Below, piece after piece: positions 11,101 through 23,100 of a stretch of DNA of 31,245 bases (within the stretch, counting starts at the first letter, position 1; every line of letters begins with the position of its first letter). Made by a program: the position numbers and the translations under genes. The notes below the pieces were generated by a model, which saw only the letters and a list, made by a program, of their open reading frames with translations, did not search any database and was not told the origin of the DNA. The DNA is from Perkinsus chesapeaki (taxonomy: Eukaryota; Perkinsozoa; Perkinsida; Perkinsidae): contig JAAPAO010000423.1 of assembly GCA_013115145.1 (NCBI GenBank), positions 1 to 31,245 of the forward strand, given 5' to 3'.

Positions 11101-14100
11101 TAATAATTTTTCATTCGACCGTTCATCTCACCATTATTCTTCTTTCTCCTTCCTAATGCCATCAAACCACTCCATTTAGCTGCTTCTTTATAATCTGCTA
11201 TTTCCCCGAACCTCGCCTCTGCCACGCCACGAAGTATCATATCAAACTTAGCGCGGTGCTGACCACCAACCAAACGGTCTCTAAAAATCCTTCTACCTTC
11301 GTAACTGAATACCAACAATACCAATCCATAAGCACGTTAAATATGCCAAATCCCACTGAGGTGGCTCATCTAGAAGCCCATGATGACCTGTCGCTTACAA
11401 CACCTATGTAGTAACCAAAAGCTCCTCGAAATTGCCCTTCTCATTATCGATGAAAAACAACAGCTCCCCGAATGGCCGCATATTCGTTGAAGTCGTTTGT
11501 CTATGGTCCCTCAGACCATCATATAAACACATTTCGAGCACTTCAAAACGTTCCAGTATTTTCTATCAGTGATATGATGATGAGAGACCGAATAACAAGA
11601 ATATATCTCAAGTCCAAAATGATGCTATTAGCCCCTCCTCCTGCTGCTATTGGGGGTTACCTACCCCCAGGCCTCGATGAGTGTCGTATCATCTGCTCCT
11701 GCTCCTGCTGTGGTGGTGGTATTATATAATAATAACTGCTGTAACCAATTGCTTATATCGCGGGGGGTGAATACGTAATGAGAGTATCTAATAAATGGGG
11801 ACAATCGCCGACTAACAACTGGAGGAGGAGGAGATAACTAAATTGCATCAATCTGTTTCTAATCTCAACTTTTCTCGCATTTTCCTTATCCTTGCTGCCT
11901 AAAGTAGCACCACCATTTCTCCGACCAATACCGAGCTGCTCCCAAAGGGCGGCAATACTTGCAATATTATTACTTCGTTCTTCTTCCCCATCTTACGTTT
12001 CTGGTCCAAAGTGTTGAGCTATTTGGTAATAAACATCAACCATTCCTTCAACTGCTGACTGCATAGCTTTTGACTCGTTACCGATGATGATAGTTGAATA
12101 AATACATTCCAACTCATTGCGATCTGGAGGAGATATCCAAGCTTGACAGATGCCCGAGGTGAACCTGAACCAACAACACACCGTCACTGCGCCACGAAAA
12201 TCCACATATTTCCGCCCAGCCGTACAAAAATGTAGTTCAATCTCTTTCTGTGGTGGTATTTCACTCGACAAGTGATTTCCGTGGCAAAGTCGAACCGAAA
12301 GGAAATTAAAAAATTTAACAGTTGAACTTCACAGTAGCTCGAGACTACACCGTATAAATTGAATTATGGAACGGTGGCTTGCGAATCAATTAGGTCAAGA
12401 GCTGATTGAAAATGTGATGCAGAGGAAAGAAATTTTAGGAAAAGTTCAAATACGCTTTCAATCCAAAGGAGCGTCGTCTTCGATGAGAAAATATGTCCCA
12501 AAACCGATCGTCGGATCAGAACTTACCGTTTTGAGATGACATGTCGTCCAAGTGATGATGATGGTGCAACAGACGATATAAATTGGATACTCTCCAAGGT
12601 AGCCGTCTCCAAATCATAATCATTAAAACTCTGATAACAAAGATACACGGGCTGGGATTCGAACCCGCGACCTACGCCATAAGAGACCATCTCCTGTAAC
12701 GCCGCCACGATTTGAGTTGTTCCATATTTATCTGGTTTGGTAAGATTAACGTCATCGATCATCAACACAGTTCGTTGGCCCGATCTCGGTCTGTAAGTCC
12801 TCCCTTTTGGACCTTCAAAAATGACAAGTCCACAAATGATGGAGGTTCAATTCAACAATGTCGCTTGTCTACTACTTCATATCATTGTTAACAATCTATA
12901 TAATAGTTTATAAGCAATAATAATACAGCCCGAAAAACTTTTAATGATATCATCATCTATTATATTACCTACTTGTTATAACAATTATACTATCTAGGTA
13001 ATTTATGAGACATTTTCATTTTCCACCTTCTGCAAAAAAGTGCAAAGGATTCTACCTTTTCCATCTTGAGACGATTATTTTTGAAAATTCACCTTCCCTC
13101 CAACGCCCCCACCAATCTCAAATTTTTTCTCAAGCCAACTAGTTCAAATAATGACCACCATCTCTGGTAACACTATCGGTGTTTGAGGAACAGCGAGCCG
13201 TCGGCGGCGGGGGCGATCGATGATGGATCCTTACCAGCTCCAATGTGGCAAATACTCCCCAATTTAATTGCAACATCAGCACCCTTGCTTTGACCGTTAC
13301 ACGATAAAGTTGCCCAACGAGCTGCTGCTCCGTTAATGTGAGCTGCTGATGAGATTTCAGGGCAACATTTTAATAAGTCACCTGTTAGTTCACTTTTAAT
13401 AAATAAACGTTTGCCCGATCCTTCCGGGCCACAGATGATGAAGTGATAACCTAAAGGATTACAATAGGAGGTCAAAGGAGCCATTGTCATTCACGAAGGT
13501 GCGTGGCGGAGAAGGCAGGAAAATTCTATTATTTTTCTGAAATTTTCCCGACTGTGGATGAATCTAAGTGTACTCGGATGGAGACAGGTTCGATAGTATA
13601 TAATGGGTAGTAAAATATCGCTTGTATTTCATAACTCACCTTTTCTAAGCCATCCACTAAATAAATCAATCATAGTTGCCACATGCCGGGTTCGAACCAG
13701 GGTCGTCGTCGTCGTTGTCACATCTCCACTATAGGTTACTTCTTCGCTGTACCTGTGAAATCTATAAATAAAAGTATCTTTCAGACTTCTTATCACCTCA
13801 CCAAACCGCCAATGTCATCACAAAACGTGCAATTACGAGGATTGCCCTCATCTGGTAATACCTCCTTGCCACATTTGAAGACGAATCTAAAGACAACAAC
13901 AGAAGCAGCTGCAGCTAGAGGTGTCAGAAAACAACTAACAAACATCGCAATCGTCGGTAATTTAATTCGATACTAACGAAGCGAACACATTCATTGAAAT
14001 GATAATATTGAGAATGTCCTTATTTATCCCAACCAATCTCACCTATATAATTGTTGTGCCAGACTATCATTGGATATGCAACCACCAAGACCACGTGCAA

Positions 14101-17100
14101 CCGCCACCAAGAACTTTCCCTGAAAACAACATCATAATAGCCTACTAGTAGAGCGAGTAACCGATGCATTCTTCAATCCAAAGGGCGTGAGTTCTATCCC
14201 CGCCACCTACCTTTTTTAAACCCTCATCAATTGCCGCTTCAATATGACATAAAACATTCCTCACCAACCCCATCAGTGTTACTTCTACACCAAGATCATC
14301 TCCAAGAGAAACATGCTCCTTTATCCAGTCAATACACCTGTGAATCTTGCAATCTTACCAATTCTTGCATTTCCTCAACGCTACTTGTAAAAGATGGACT
14401 CAAACCAATCCTCTAGCTCAATAAGATTAACTCCATTGAGTCTATCTTCGTTTGATTTTATCCATTTATTTACCACATGTTCGACCGGGACTCCTCCCTC
14501 GGAGAGGTAAACCATTCCTGAAAATACCCCTTCATTGCGGCGGCGGTGGCCTTCAGACCATCTGTTGAATATTACCCTATTACCCGAATGGCTATAATGA
14601 TTAATGAAAATTACAAGTATACAACTTGACCAACAGAAATCATATTTACATGCCGATTGCCGCTGATGAAATTAATAACTTTTTGTTAGGCTCGACTTAG
14701 TCGATAACATCATTATAAGAATCTCGGAATACTAATAACCGATGTGAAATGTACTCAAGCGGCGGAAGCGGCGGCGGAAGCGCATATGGTACAACTTACC
14801 AAGTCGGGAGACTGTCGCCGGGGAGGCAAAGGCGAGAGTGTCGGTCTCAAAGATGAAATTGATGTTATCATGGAATCGAATACGCTCTCCGTTGGGGAGG
14901 GTTAATAATCGATTATCATCTGAGAGAACAGGATGAGGAAAAATCTGGAAAAATTGGGGGGAATTTCACGAAAATTACGAATTTCAGTTTTTCCCGTAAA
15001 TTCGCTTACCAAGGACCGAGTTGAGGGACTCAATCCATTCGGGATCAACATCACCATCACATACGATCCAACACATTGTCTCCACAGGCTCTTTACTAAC
15101 CTAAAGTAAAACGTCACGCGCCACTAAATTAAAGCCTAACCACCTGACGGGCTGCTGCACTAATAACTCCATCTGACCATTCCCTCGTATCGACATTCAA
15201 CTTCCCCAAAAGATGCTGTCGAGAGATACTCTTTGGATTCACCGTGTGCACGCGTGCAACTTTACCAGTGCGCATGATTCCTTCGACAAGACTTCGCCAA
15301 ATGACCGTCTTACCACTTCCACTCGGCCCAACAATGCTCACACCAATTCGCTGTCTACAAGCCTCGTAAAGTTGTAATATTTTCTCCACTTGATTTCCAT
15401 CAATAGTCATTTGTCGACTCTTTAATGAATCTTTCACGCACCTTTCAACCTCGCCATAGTCAACCTCGTCACTTTCAACCCCCGGGAAAATATCTTTCAA
15501 TAGCGAGAAAAATCGCTGAGCATCTTCGGAGGAGAGCTTCGCCGAGATTCCCATTCGAGCCGACAGGACCAATACCCTGCACTCTTGTTCGTGGTCAATC
15601 GACCCACCGTCGCGGTGCAGTAATTTGCCAGCCAGAAGGAGAACGCTTTTCAGTGCTCGAAGGCCCCAATCGTAATGCTGCTGACGGGACAGCAGTTGCG
15701 AGCTCAAAATGAATAGAGAGACTATTCGACCAGAGAGCAACTTAGCGGAGCGAAAGCCTTGGGAGAATAATATGACCTGAAAACAATAGCAAAGAAAATA
15801 CAAGTACAAGTCTATTGGGGGAAATAAACCAAATGACATTGAGATGCTCGGAGAGGTGAAGTTAACAACAACAACAACCGGGTCAGGTGGAATGGTGTCC
15901 CAGGATCGCAAAAACTAATCTGTATACTTTTAGAAAAACCAGCCATAATATAAACCAACTTTCGTTGTAAACTTATCGAATCTTTGCCAGCTTTGAGCCA
16001 TTAGCACTCGCCAAAAGTATTGTAGAAAAATGGTAGCCATGGGATTCGAACCAGCGACACTAAGTCGGGAGAATTTCCTACTCATTTATCAGGATTGGCG
16101 TTTTAAAGCGCTGAATTTCAGCGGCTGAAAATAAATGATTCATTACAGTTCTCCACATACTTTTGGAGAGCTGTTTAATGATATTCAACTTAATAAAAAA
16201 TCACTTCTGGTTTCTAGTAATATTATTAATAGATATATTCAATCTTTATTTACCCCTTACCTCGGCAATAAGCTCATTGTCTGGAACTGCCATCGCGACT
16301 GGTCTAAATAATTGTTTTAAATTGTCCGGTAGTTTTTGCCGTCCACCGTATCCTTTACTGGCTGGGTTCATCGTTACAAATACACCAGCGTTGTGATTCA
16401 CTTTAACATCTGAAGGTAAGCCGACTAAATCTCAAACTTTCCTGAAGAAACCTCCACGATTGATCTAATAAATGACAGTAGTGAGGTGGACTGAGCCGAG
16501 AATCGAACCCGGGACCTCGGGCACCCGAAGCACGAATCATACCACTAGACCAGACAGCCTATTAATACGTTCAATGTAGCAGAAAAGATGCCATGAATGG
16601 GAAGGCCGCACAGTTAAGAATCCTGTTGAGCTTTCGTATGTCATACTCATTTTATGAAAAGGAATAATGTCATGTTGCTCATTGGGAATTGTTATCATTT
16701 TACCAGCAAAACTGTACGGTGAAACATACAAATAATTAAACGAGTAAATGATCTGCCTTGCCAAAAATGTGTTCCGCGAAGATCAAATAATTTCCCTGAT
16801 GAGACGAACCTTGTCCTTGGACAGTTGCAATTTTCAAACAATCAAAAGCGTCGTCAATTGAGTCACAATCATGAGCGTTGATGATGAGAACTCACTGAGG
16901 CCGAGGAGATCCACAAAGGAAAGCTTCTTTTTAATTGCTGATTGAATTAATTCAATCTGCTGGGAAATAGCTGACATCTGTTCTTCCAATAATCGATTGA
17001 ATTCATCAAAACACCCCCAAGCTCCACACCTGAGAGGAGGAGAAGGAGGAGGAGGTTCAGCTTATCGGAACTTTGTGAATTTTTTACTTCAAAAGCTTTC

Positions 17101-20100
17101 GGAAATTGCGATCATCGTGAAAGACGTAAAATGCGTCGAGGAAAAATAAAAAACCTATTTCTTAGCGGAGCGAAGCTTACCTAAGTAATCCAATAAATAT
17201 CCTTGTCATACTTTTATAATCTATACCTTCATCACAGTTAAATACCAACACTTGACGACCCAACCAACTTCCTAATGCTTTAACAGATTCAGTCTTACCT
17301 AGATAGTAGTAAAGATACCCCAACGACTGCGCACTATGAAGAATCTCACCGGTCCCAGCAGGCCCATAAGGATTTCCTCCGTACCCAAGATGCATTCCAT
17401 GCATTAAAGTCATGTAACATTTATCAGTGAGGGGAGTGTGGACGAGCTTTGGAGAGTTACCCTGAGGAATGATGAAAGTTCGGAAAATAATCGACAAACC
17501 TGAACAGAAAAATAAATGATATCTGAATACAAATCTGGGAAGTTCTCAAGACTCTCGAATCTTTTCATGTTGCCGATTTTTAAGAGAGCAACTTTTTAAG
17601 AATTTAACAACTAAAGTTCTGCAACTGTTTTGCGTCGAGTAGATGACCATCACCTGGTATTCAAACGAGTATGACTGCCGACAAGCCAGCATCTCAACAT
17701 GCGCATCGCCATTCGTGGAAGAGTAGAACCGTAACTGTTTATACCTGAATATATCAAAGTCAAGGTCGACCTAAAGATACTCCTACCATCCCCAATCTTT
17801 CCTCTTGATAACCCTTTTATCGACAATCTCTTCAATAATGGATGCATTATGAATAACATCCATTATCAAACCCTCCAGCTTCGCTCCGCTAAGATTATCT
17901 GCATCTTTTTGCATTTTCGTAAGGTCCCCTAATCTTCCCATTAATTTAAAATGAATATCTTTCATTGACTTTCCACTTTCCAGACAACCTTCAACCTCCG
18001 CAGTGAATCCAACAGCCTCCCCAAGGCACAGAATCTGTCCCGGTAAATCGAGCAAGTCACCGCCTTTGTAATTAGCAAGAAGAATCTTCAGAGTGCGTAC
18101 CATGCACGCATCAAGCTCACTTAGCCATACCTCAATCGATCGCGTGATCGATATTGCATCTATGAGTTTAACTTCTTCTCCCATCGAACTCACCATTGCT
18201 GTTATTCGATTGTTTCCATCGATTTCAACTTTATAAATTCCCGCAAACAAATTTTTCAAATGGCCTTGAACAACTCCAGAATCGTCACTGCGCCCCAAAA
18301 TCTCCAAAAGATCTTCATCGCCGATGAAGTAGAGCCTCGGACAAGTCAACCTCTTTTCTTCAAGATACTCGTTCAACGCTTTCTGGCATCGATCGATTTG
18401 ATCAGCCATCGAATTCAACTCTGAAACTTTACACTTTTCCCGATAGCCGGTCAATAAGCTGCTAACAGCACGATTGCTCTTCGACGAGTATGTTGAATTG
18501 ACAAAGTGTCTGAAGGCTTTGTCGACTCGCGAGAATCTTTCTTTCTCGGATGGTAAAGCTCCACGTCCGAGGACAGGCTCGAGATAGACCCACTTCCGCT
18601 GCACCTGATAGAAAACAGAAAAGATTGACTTCTGAGAATCCAACCGACGTGAGCGACAATGTACCAAAGTTGCACAATCTAACAGCCCTCATTAGCATCG
18701 TTATGTGGCATTTTTATTCAATGCCATAATAGGTCTAGTAACAATACCGATAATTCTTGCCCTATTCCCCCAAGCCTCACTTTATTAAGTAGTTGTAAAA
18801 TTTGAGCCAATGCATTTAACTTGTCCTCAATTCTTTCAACTTCATCTTTAAATCCATAATAAAACTTCGACTCCTTCAACGATAAACATAAGCTTTGTTG
18901 TTCACTCAATCCACTTAATAAATCTTGCCATTCTTTTATAATATCCAACCTCACTCCATCACATGTTATATATTCTGACACCTCTAGCTGTGTCGCATCA
19001 AACCAACAATTAAGCTCGGATACAGCTTCCCGAAGAGTCACCTCTCCAACGGCGCGCGCCACTAATTCCCGAATAGTTTTTTCGTTTTTAAGGATTTCAT
19101 CACAATTTTCGAGGATAGATGAAACCGTTAGATTCTCCAATCGAGTGTCTTTGGGTAGTCCAATGATAGAAAAGAGAATCTGAAAGCAAAAAAGTCACGC
19201 GCCACGAAATTACTGATAAGGAAATCGATCGCGTGATCGACTTGGACTTACTCTCCAGTGATCCTTCTCGAATGCCTCGCCCGTTATACATGATTTTATA
19301 ACAGGGTAAGTATTTTCCAGCGCGCCACAAAACTTCATCATCATTGCGAGCACCGAAGTGGGTCTCGAGCCCCCAGAGCATTCTCGGATCTGATCAGTTA
19401 CGGTCAAGTAATTTCGCCCAATTCAATCCGAATCAAATTTCTCGAAAAATTCCTGGTAAAAATTTCCTAATTTTCGCCAAAATTTTTTCGGAAACTTCCG
19501 GCAGGTTCATCAAATCTGATACAAGGTCTCAAATTGCTCGGAAAATTTCTGTTATGAGACGATGATTTCCTGGGCAAGTTGTCGGTCACCTTGGGAATCC
19601 ATTCGTCGATGAATCGAGCAAGTTTGGAGACATTTGGTCGAAAGTCCAACCAGAGCTGCTCGCCGAGCTCGAACAAGGACGAACGAAATTCGGCAAAGAC
19701 TCTCCAAGAAGAAATGGCGGCGGCTATCTCGTCATTAACAATAGAATAACCTTCAATCTGAAATGGGATGAGAAAAACGTCACGCGCCATGAAATTGTAC
19801 TTGTGGCTGATCCAAGCCGAATTCAGCACAGTCACTGTAGAGAGCATCTGGACAGAGGCAATTCTTGCGCGCCACGAAACTACTTCCTACCTGCCGATTT
19901 CTGTACCTCTGACCAGTCGTTCTGCCATTCTTCCATTCGTTGACAAATTTCCATTAAGCCTTCCGAAAGTGGGAAATCATGTTCATCAACAATCGGTTTT
20001 AAAGCCTAAATCGATCAAACCTCGCTCAACCTAAAGATACTTCTCACCTTCCATCGAGATTCGTATCTTTCAACTTCATTTTTAACCTCCAAAATCCGAC

Positions 20101-23100
20101 TGCCGATTTGTTCTTTCAATTTCTTCTTCAATTCCTCCACAACATTTCCGAAACTTTCTATTTTCTCCGTCACTGCGCCACATAATTCTCGTACTTCTTT
20201 CAAATCTATCACGCCCCCTCCAGAGCTCTCGACTAATCTGGCTCGTCCGGCAATCGCGTCCAGTTTTTGATTTATTTCCGGCAGCTCAATCGCCAACTTG
20301 CGCACTTCAAGCTCGGATTCGGATATTCCTTTCACATTTTGTGGCGCAGCGGTCATTTTCCCGAGAGAATCCTGCAACTTATCGACAAGACTTTTAACTT
20401 GCTCATTCAACCGTCGTTTCAGTGTTATAACCAATTCAAAGGAAAACCTAGAATCTTAGGTTGATGCGTGCAAGATACGAAATATCTTAGCTTACCTGTC
20501 TATCTGCTCCTCCACAACTGTCTTCAATATAACAGTATGAAGCACCATACAATCGACTTTAACAAAATCAGGTAGTCTTTCCAATTCTTTTTTCTTTTTC
20601 CTCATCCCCTTTAAATTATCTTCCCAAACACTCTCCTCTTCATTTTCCATACCTTCCACTATTTCCAATAATTTCTGCTCTCCGAGGCCCCCCAATACCT
20701 GACAGTTCATTGCCATGTAGAACGACGATAGAAATCGAATTTTAATATTCTATCATTTTTCCGCCGAAAATCGTCCCACAAAGCAGCTCTTTGATACATT
20801 GAAAAACTGGGCTTTTCTATCTCCATTTTCGAGGGTGTAAAGACCTGCTGGAATCCTTCCGAGTTTTCCTGCCGGCCGGCCTGTTCAACAAACTTTTCGG
20901 ACTATGCAATCATATTTCCCGATTGTTATTGCTGAAAGATAGAAGCTCCCTTGGAGAAGGTCGCCGGTTCGATCCACGGTGAGGGTATTTTTACCCCCCA
21001 ATGAGAGACTTTAGTTTTTTCTTCTTCCAACTTGTCCAACATTTCCTCGCCTCGACTGTAAACAATCGCCAATGCTTTTTTAACCTCAGAAGAATCTAAG
21101 AGAAGCATCCTCTTGAGGTATGAAATGCGCGCTTCAAGCTAAGATACCCTCGGTTAGCTTCCTGTAGATCTCAGGTGCTCCTCTGAAGCCTGCAATGCTC
21201 TCAATTCGCCCCACAAATTTTCCAACTTCTCGGTAATATTTCTGATCAACCCAAAATATATCAAATCGATCGCGCGATCGATTATTACTTTTCTAACCTC
21301 CTCCACTGTCGGCTTCAATGTCACTTCTTTTCGACTCACAATCACATCGACGCGTATCTTTAGGTCAACTTTCAAGCACCCGATGAGAATCTACAACCTC
21401 CGGAATGGTCTTATTAAATCCGAGCAGCCCTCTCATCAATTGGACTTCGACAATCGCTTTCAGTTGACGATCCAAATGAGCTCTCCAAGGCTTAGTCAAC
21501 GAATCCTATCAAAGGCGTATCTTTTGGAGTTATGAAAAGCCAGCTTGAACCTCCTTATCAGCTCCAACCCTTTCGGCCATTATGTCCACTTTCCTCTGTA
21601 ACTCCATGAGCCTCATCTTCCACATGTCATATTGACGGAGGATACACAACGAAGATAAATTAAGCAAACCACATAGGATCTGAAAGAGCGAGTTCATCAT
21701 CATCATCAATCCTCAAGTATAACTTATTGTGATAACTAAATGATCAAGTAAGGAAATACGGATATGGCATCTGAATCCTACATTCAACCATTAATGGCAA
21801 TTTCAAAGGATAGTCCAATTCTTGTTCGACGACACGATACTATTTCTGACTCAACTACAGTTTCCTACGGCATGAAGATGATGATCCGGAAATGAAGGGC
21901 AAGGTGGATGAAAATAATATTTGAGACTATCATCACTGTCGGTGCTCAGGCCCAACAACCAATCTCACTTCCGACCCAGCCACCCTCCGAAGAATAATGA
22001 TAATTGTCCTGATAAAAGACACGCTATTACGAGACATAGTACGATGTATACTTCGACGGTACTTGGACTCTGCCCTGGATACTCCACACAAAAAAATGTC
22101 GACAAGAGCATTCTCCATCCTAGCTGCCCCCCCAACTACTACTACTTCTGCATGTGCATTCCTCAACATCTCATTTATCCCTTTTAACCTTCTCCTGCCC
22201 TCCTCCGCTCGATCGGTGAATGTCTTCAATTGCTCCAAAGTATTCCAATTCGTATTAGATGACTTCGTGAGTGTCTCCTCAAATGCCAATGCTTCGTTCA
22301 ACAGCATCGGTTTTTGAAATGGTAGAAGGTCCAATGATAGACTATTATAAAATATACAAACTTCTCGCAATGTCACCGCAAACTTAAAGTATCTTTCCCA
22401 TACTTCAACCTCACCCGCTAGATTCTTCGGAATGGCATACCCAGCATTTTCGAATGCCCTCGCCTCCTTGATAGCTACCAGAAGCCTTCCGTCATAATTA
22501 ACATTCAAATCTCCGCTGGCTATAGATTTGATGGAAACTACTGCAGCTGATACGTCCAAGCGGACCGCCGAAAGACTTTCGCACCATTTCTTAAAAAGCG
22601 CATCTTTCCTCGCTTTAATTCGCCTCAATAATTCCCGACACTCATTTGCCACACCACTCGCTCCCTCCAAATCACGGAGGAATCCTGAGTTGGGAGCAAC
22701 TGCCGACAACATCTGTTCGACTTCTCCCCGCGCCACACTAAGGTTCTTCAAATCAGAAATGAAATCGATTGACTTTTCCCGTCCTAGATTATCTTTCATC
22801 TCTGAAATATGCCTCTTCAACATCATCATTATCGTCTCCCTTTCACTTCGTAATGCATCCTTCATCACAGAAAACTCCATCATGGCCCCAAAACGACCAG
22901 ACACTCCACGAATAGTCGCCACGACATCCCCCCCGACAGTTGACGAGCTCAGCTGCCGAGATATCACAGGTTTCAACCTCAATACGATCGGCTCGGCCTT
23001 CCTCGCATATTGGATGAAGAAGCTTCCCCATTGAGCATCCGAATATTCACTAATACCGAAGACACTCCCACGAGTGTTAATGTTGAGTAAATCCTCAGCA

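Larger units (their letters stand above)
11000..13500 (-). other. Dynein-2 AAA3 and the AAA3-AAA4 join
   Basis: Walker A GPEGSGKR at 13407-13430 (final Lys kept, Thr replaced by Arg, as expected for a structural site in this isoform). [18 protein letters not shown] is near 12700-12770 and [15 protein letters not shown] spans an intron. Downstream, [13 protein letters not shown] is clear near 11290. Between about 11330 and 12000 I could not derive a continuous frame, so either small exons were missed or there is a local break. Confidence 0.8.
16259..17480 (-). other. Dynein-2 AAA1, main ATPase site
   Basis: Walker A is GPAGTGKT, but a 51 nt intron (17299-17349) splits it after the first base of the second Gly codon: [10 protein letters not shown] is on one exon and KTESVKALG on the next. 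Walker B CFDEFN lies at 16993-17012. The sensor region [28 protein letters not shown] follows after a 480 nt intron. All catalytic residues are present, so the motor should be active. Confidence 0.95.
17745..20495 (-). other. Dynein-2 linker region
   Basis: Exons after VEEQIDR through [18 protein letters not shown] and [31 protein letters not shown] to KDWGWYKQLRFY. These are the signature stretches of the dynein linker, which swings across the AAA ring as the power stroke. The 295-codon exon at about 17787-18607 is one of the longest in the gene and is unbroken. Confidence 0.9.

Noticed and set aside
14120-14210. Functional tRNA on the + strand.
   Set aside because: No matching 5' acceptor strand and the anticodon stem does not pair.
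21154-21375. Protein segment [13 protein letters not shown] in the dynein tail.
   Set aside because: It is the R2 intron read through in an open frame; splicing restores [14 protein letters not shown].
22528-23034. 168-codon + strand open frame.
   Set aside because: Exact antisense of the long dynein tail exon, whose reading matches the family.
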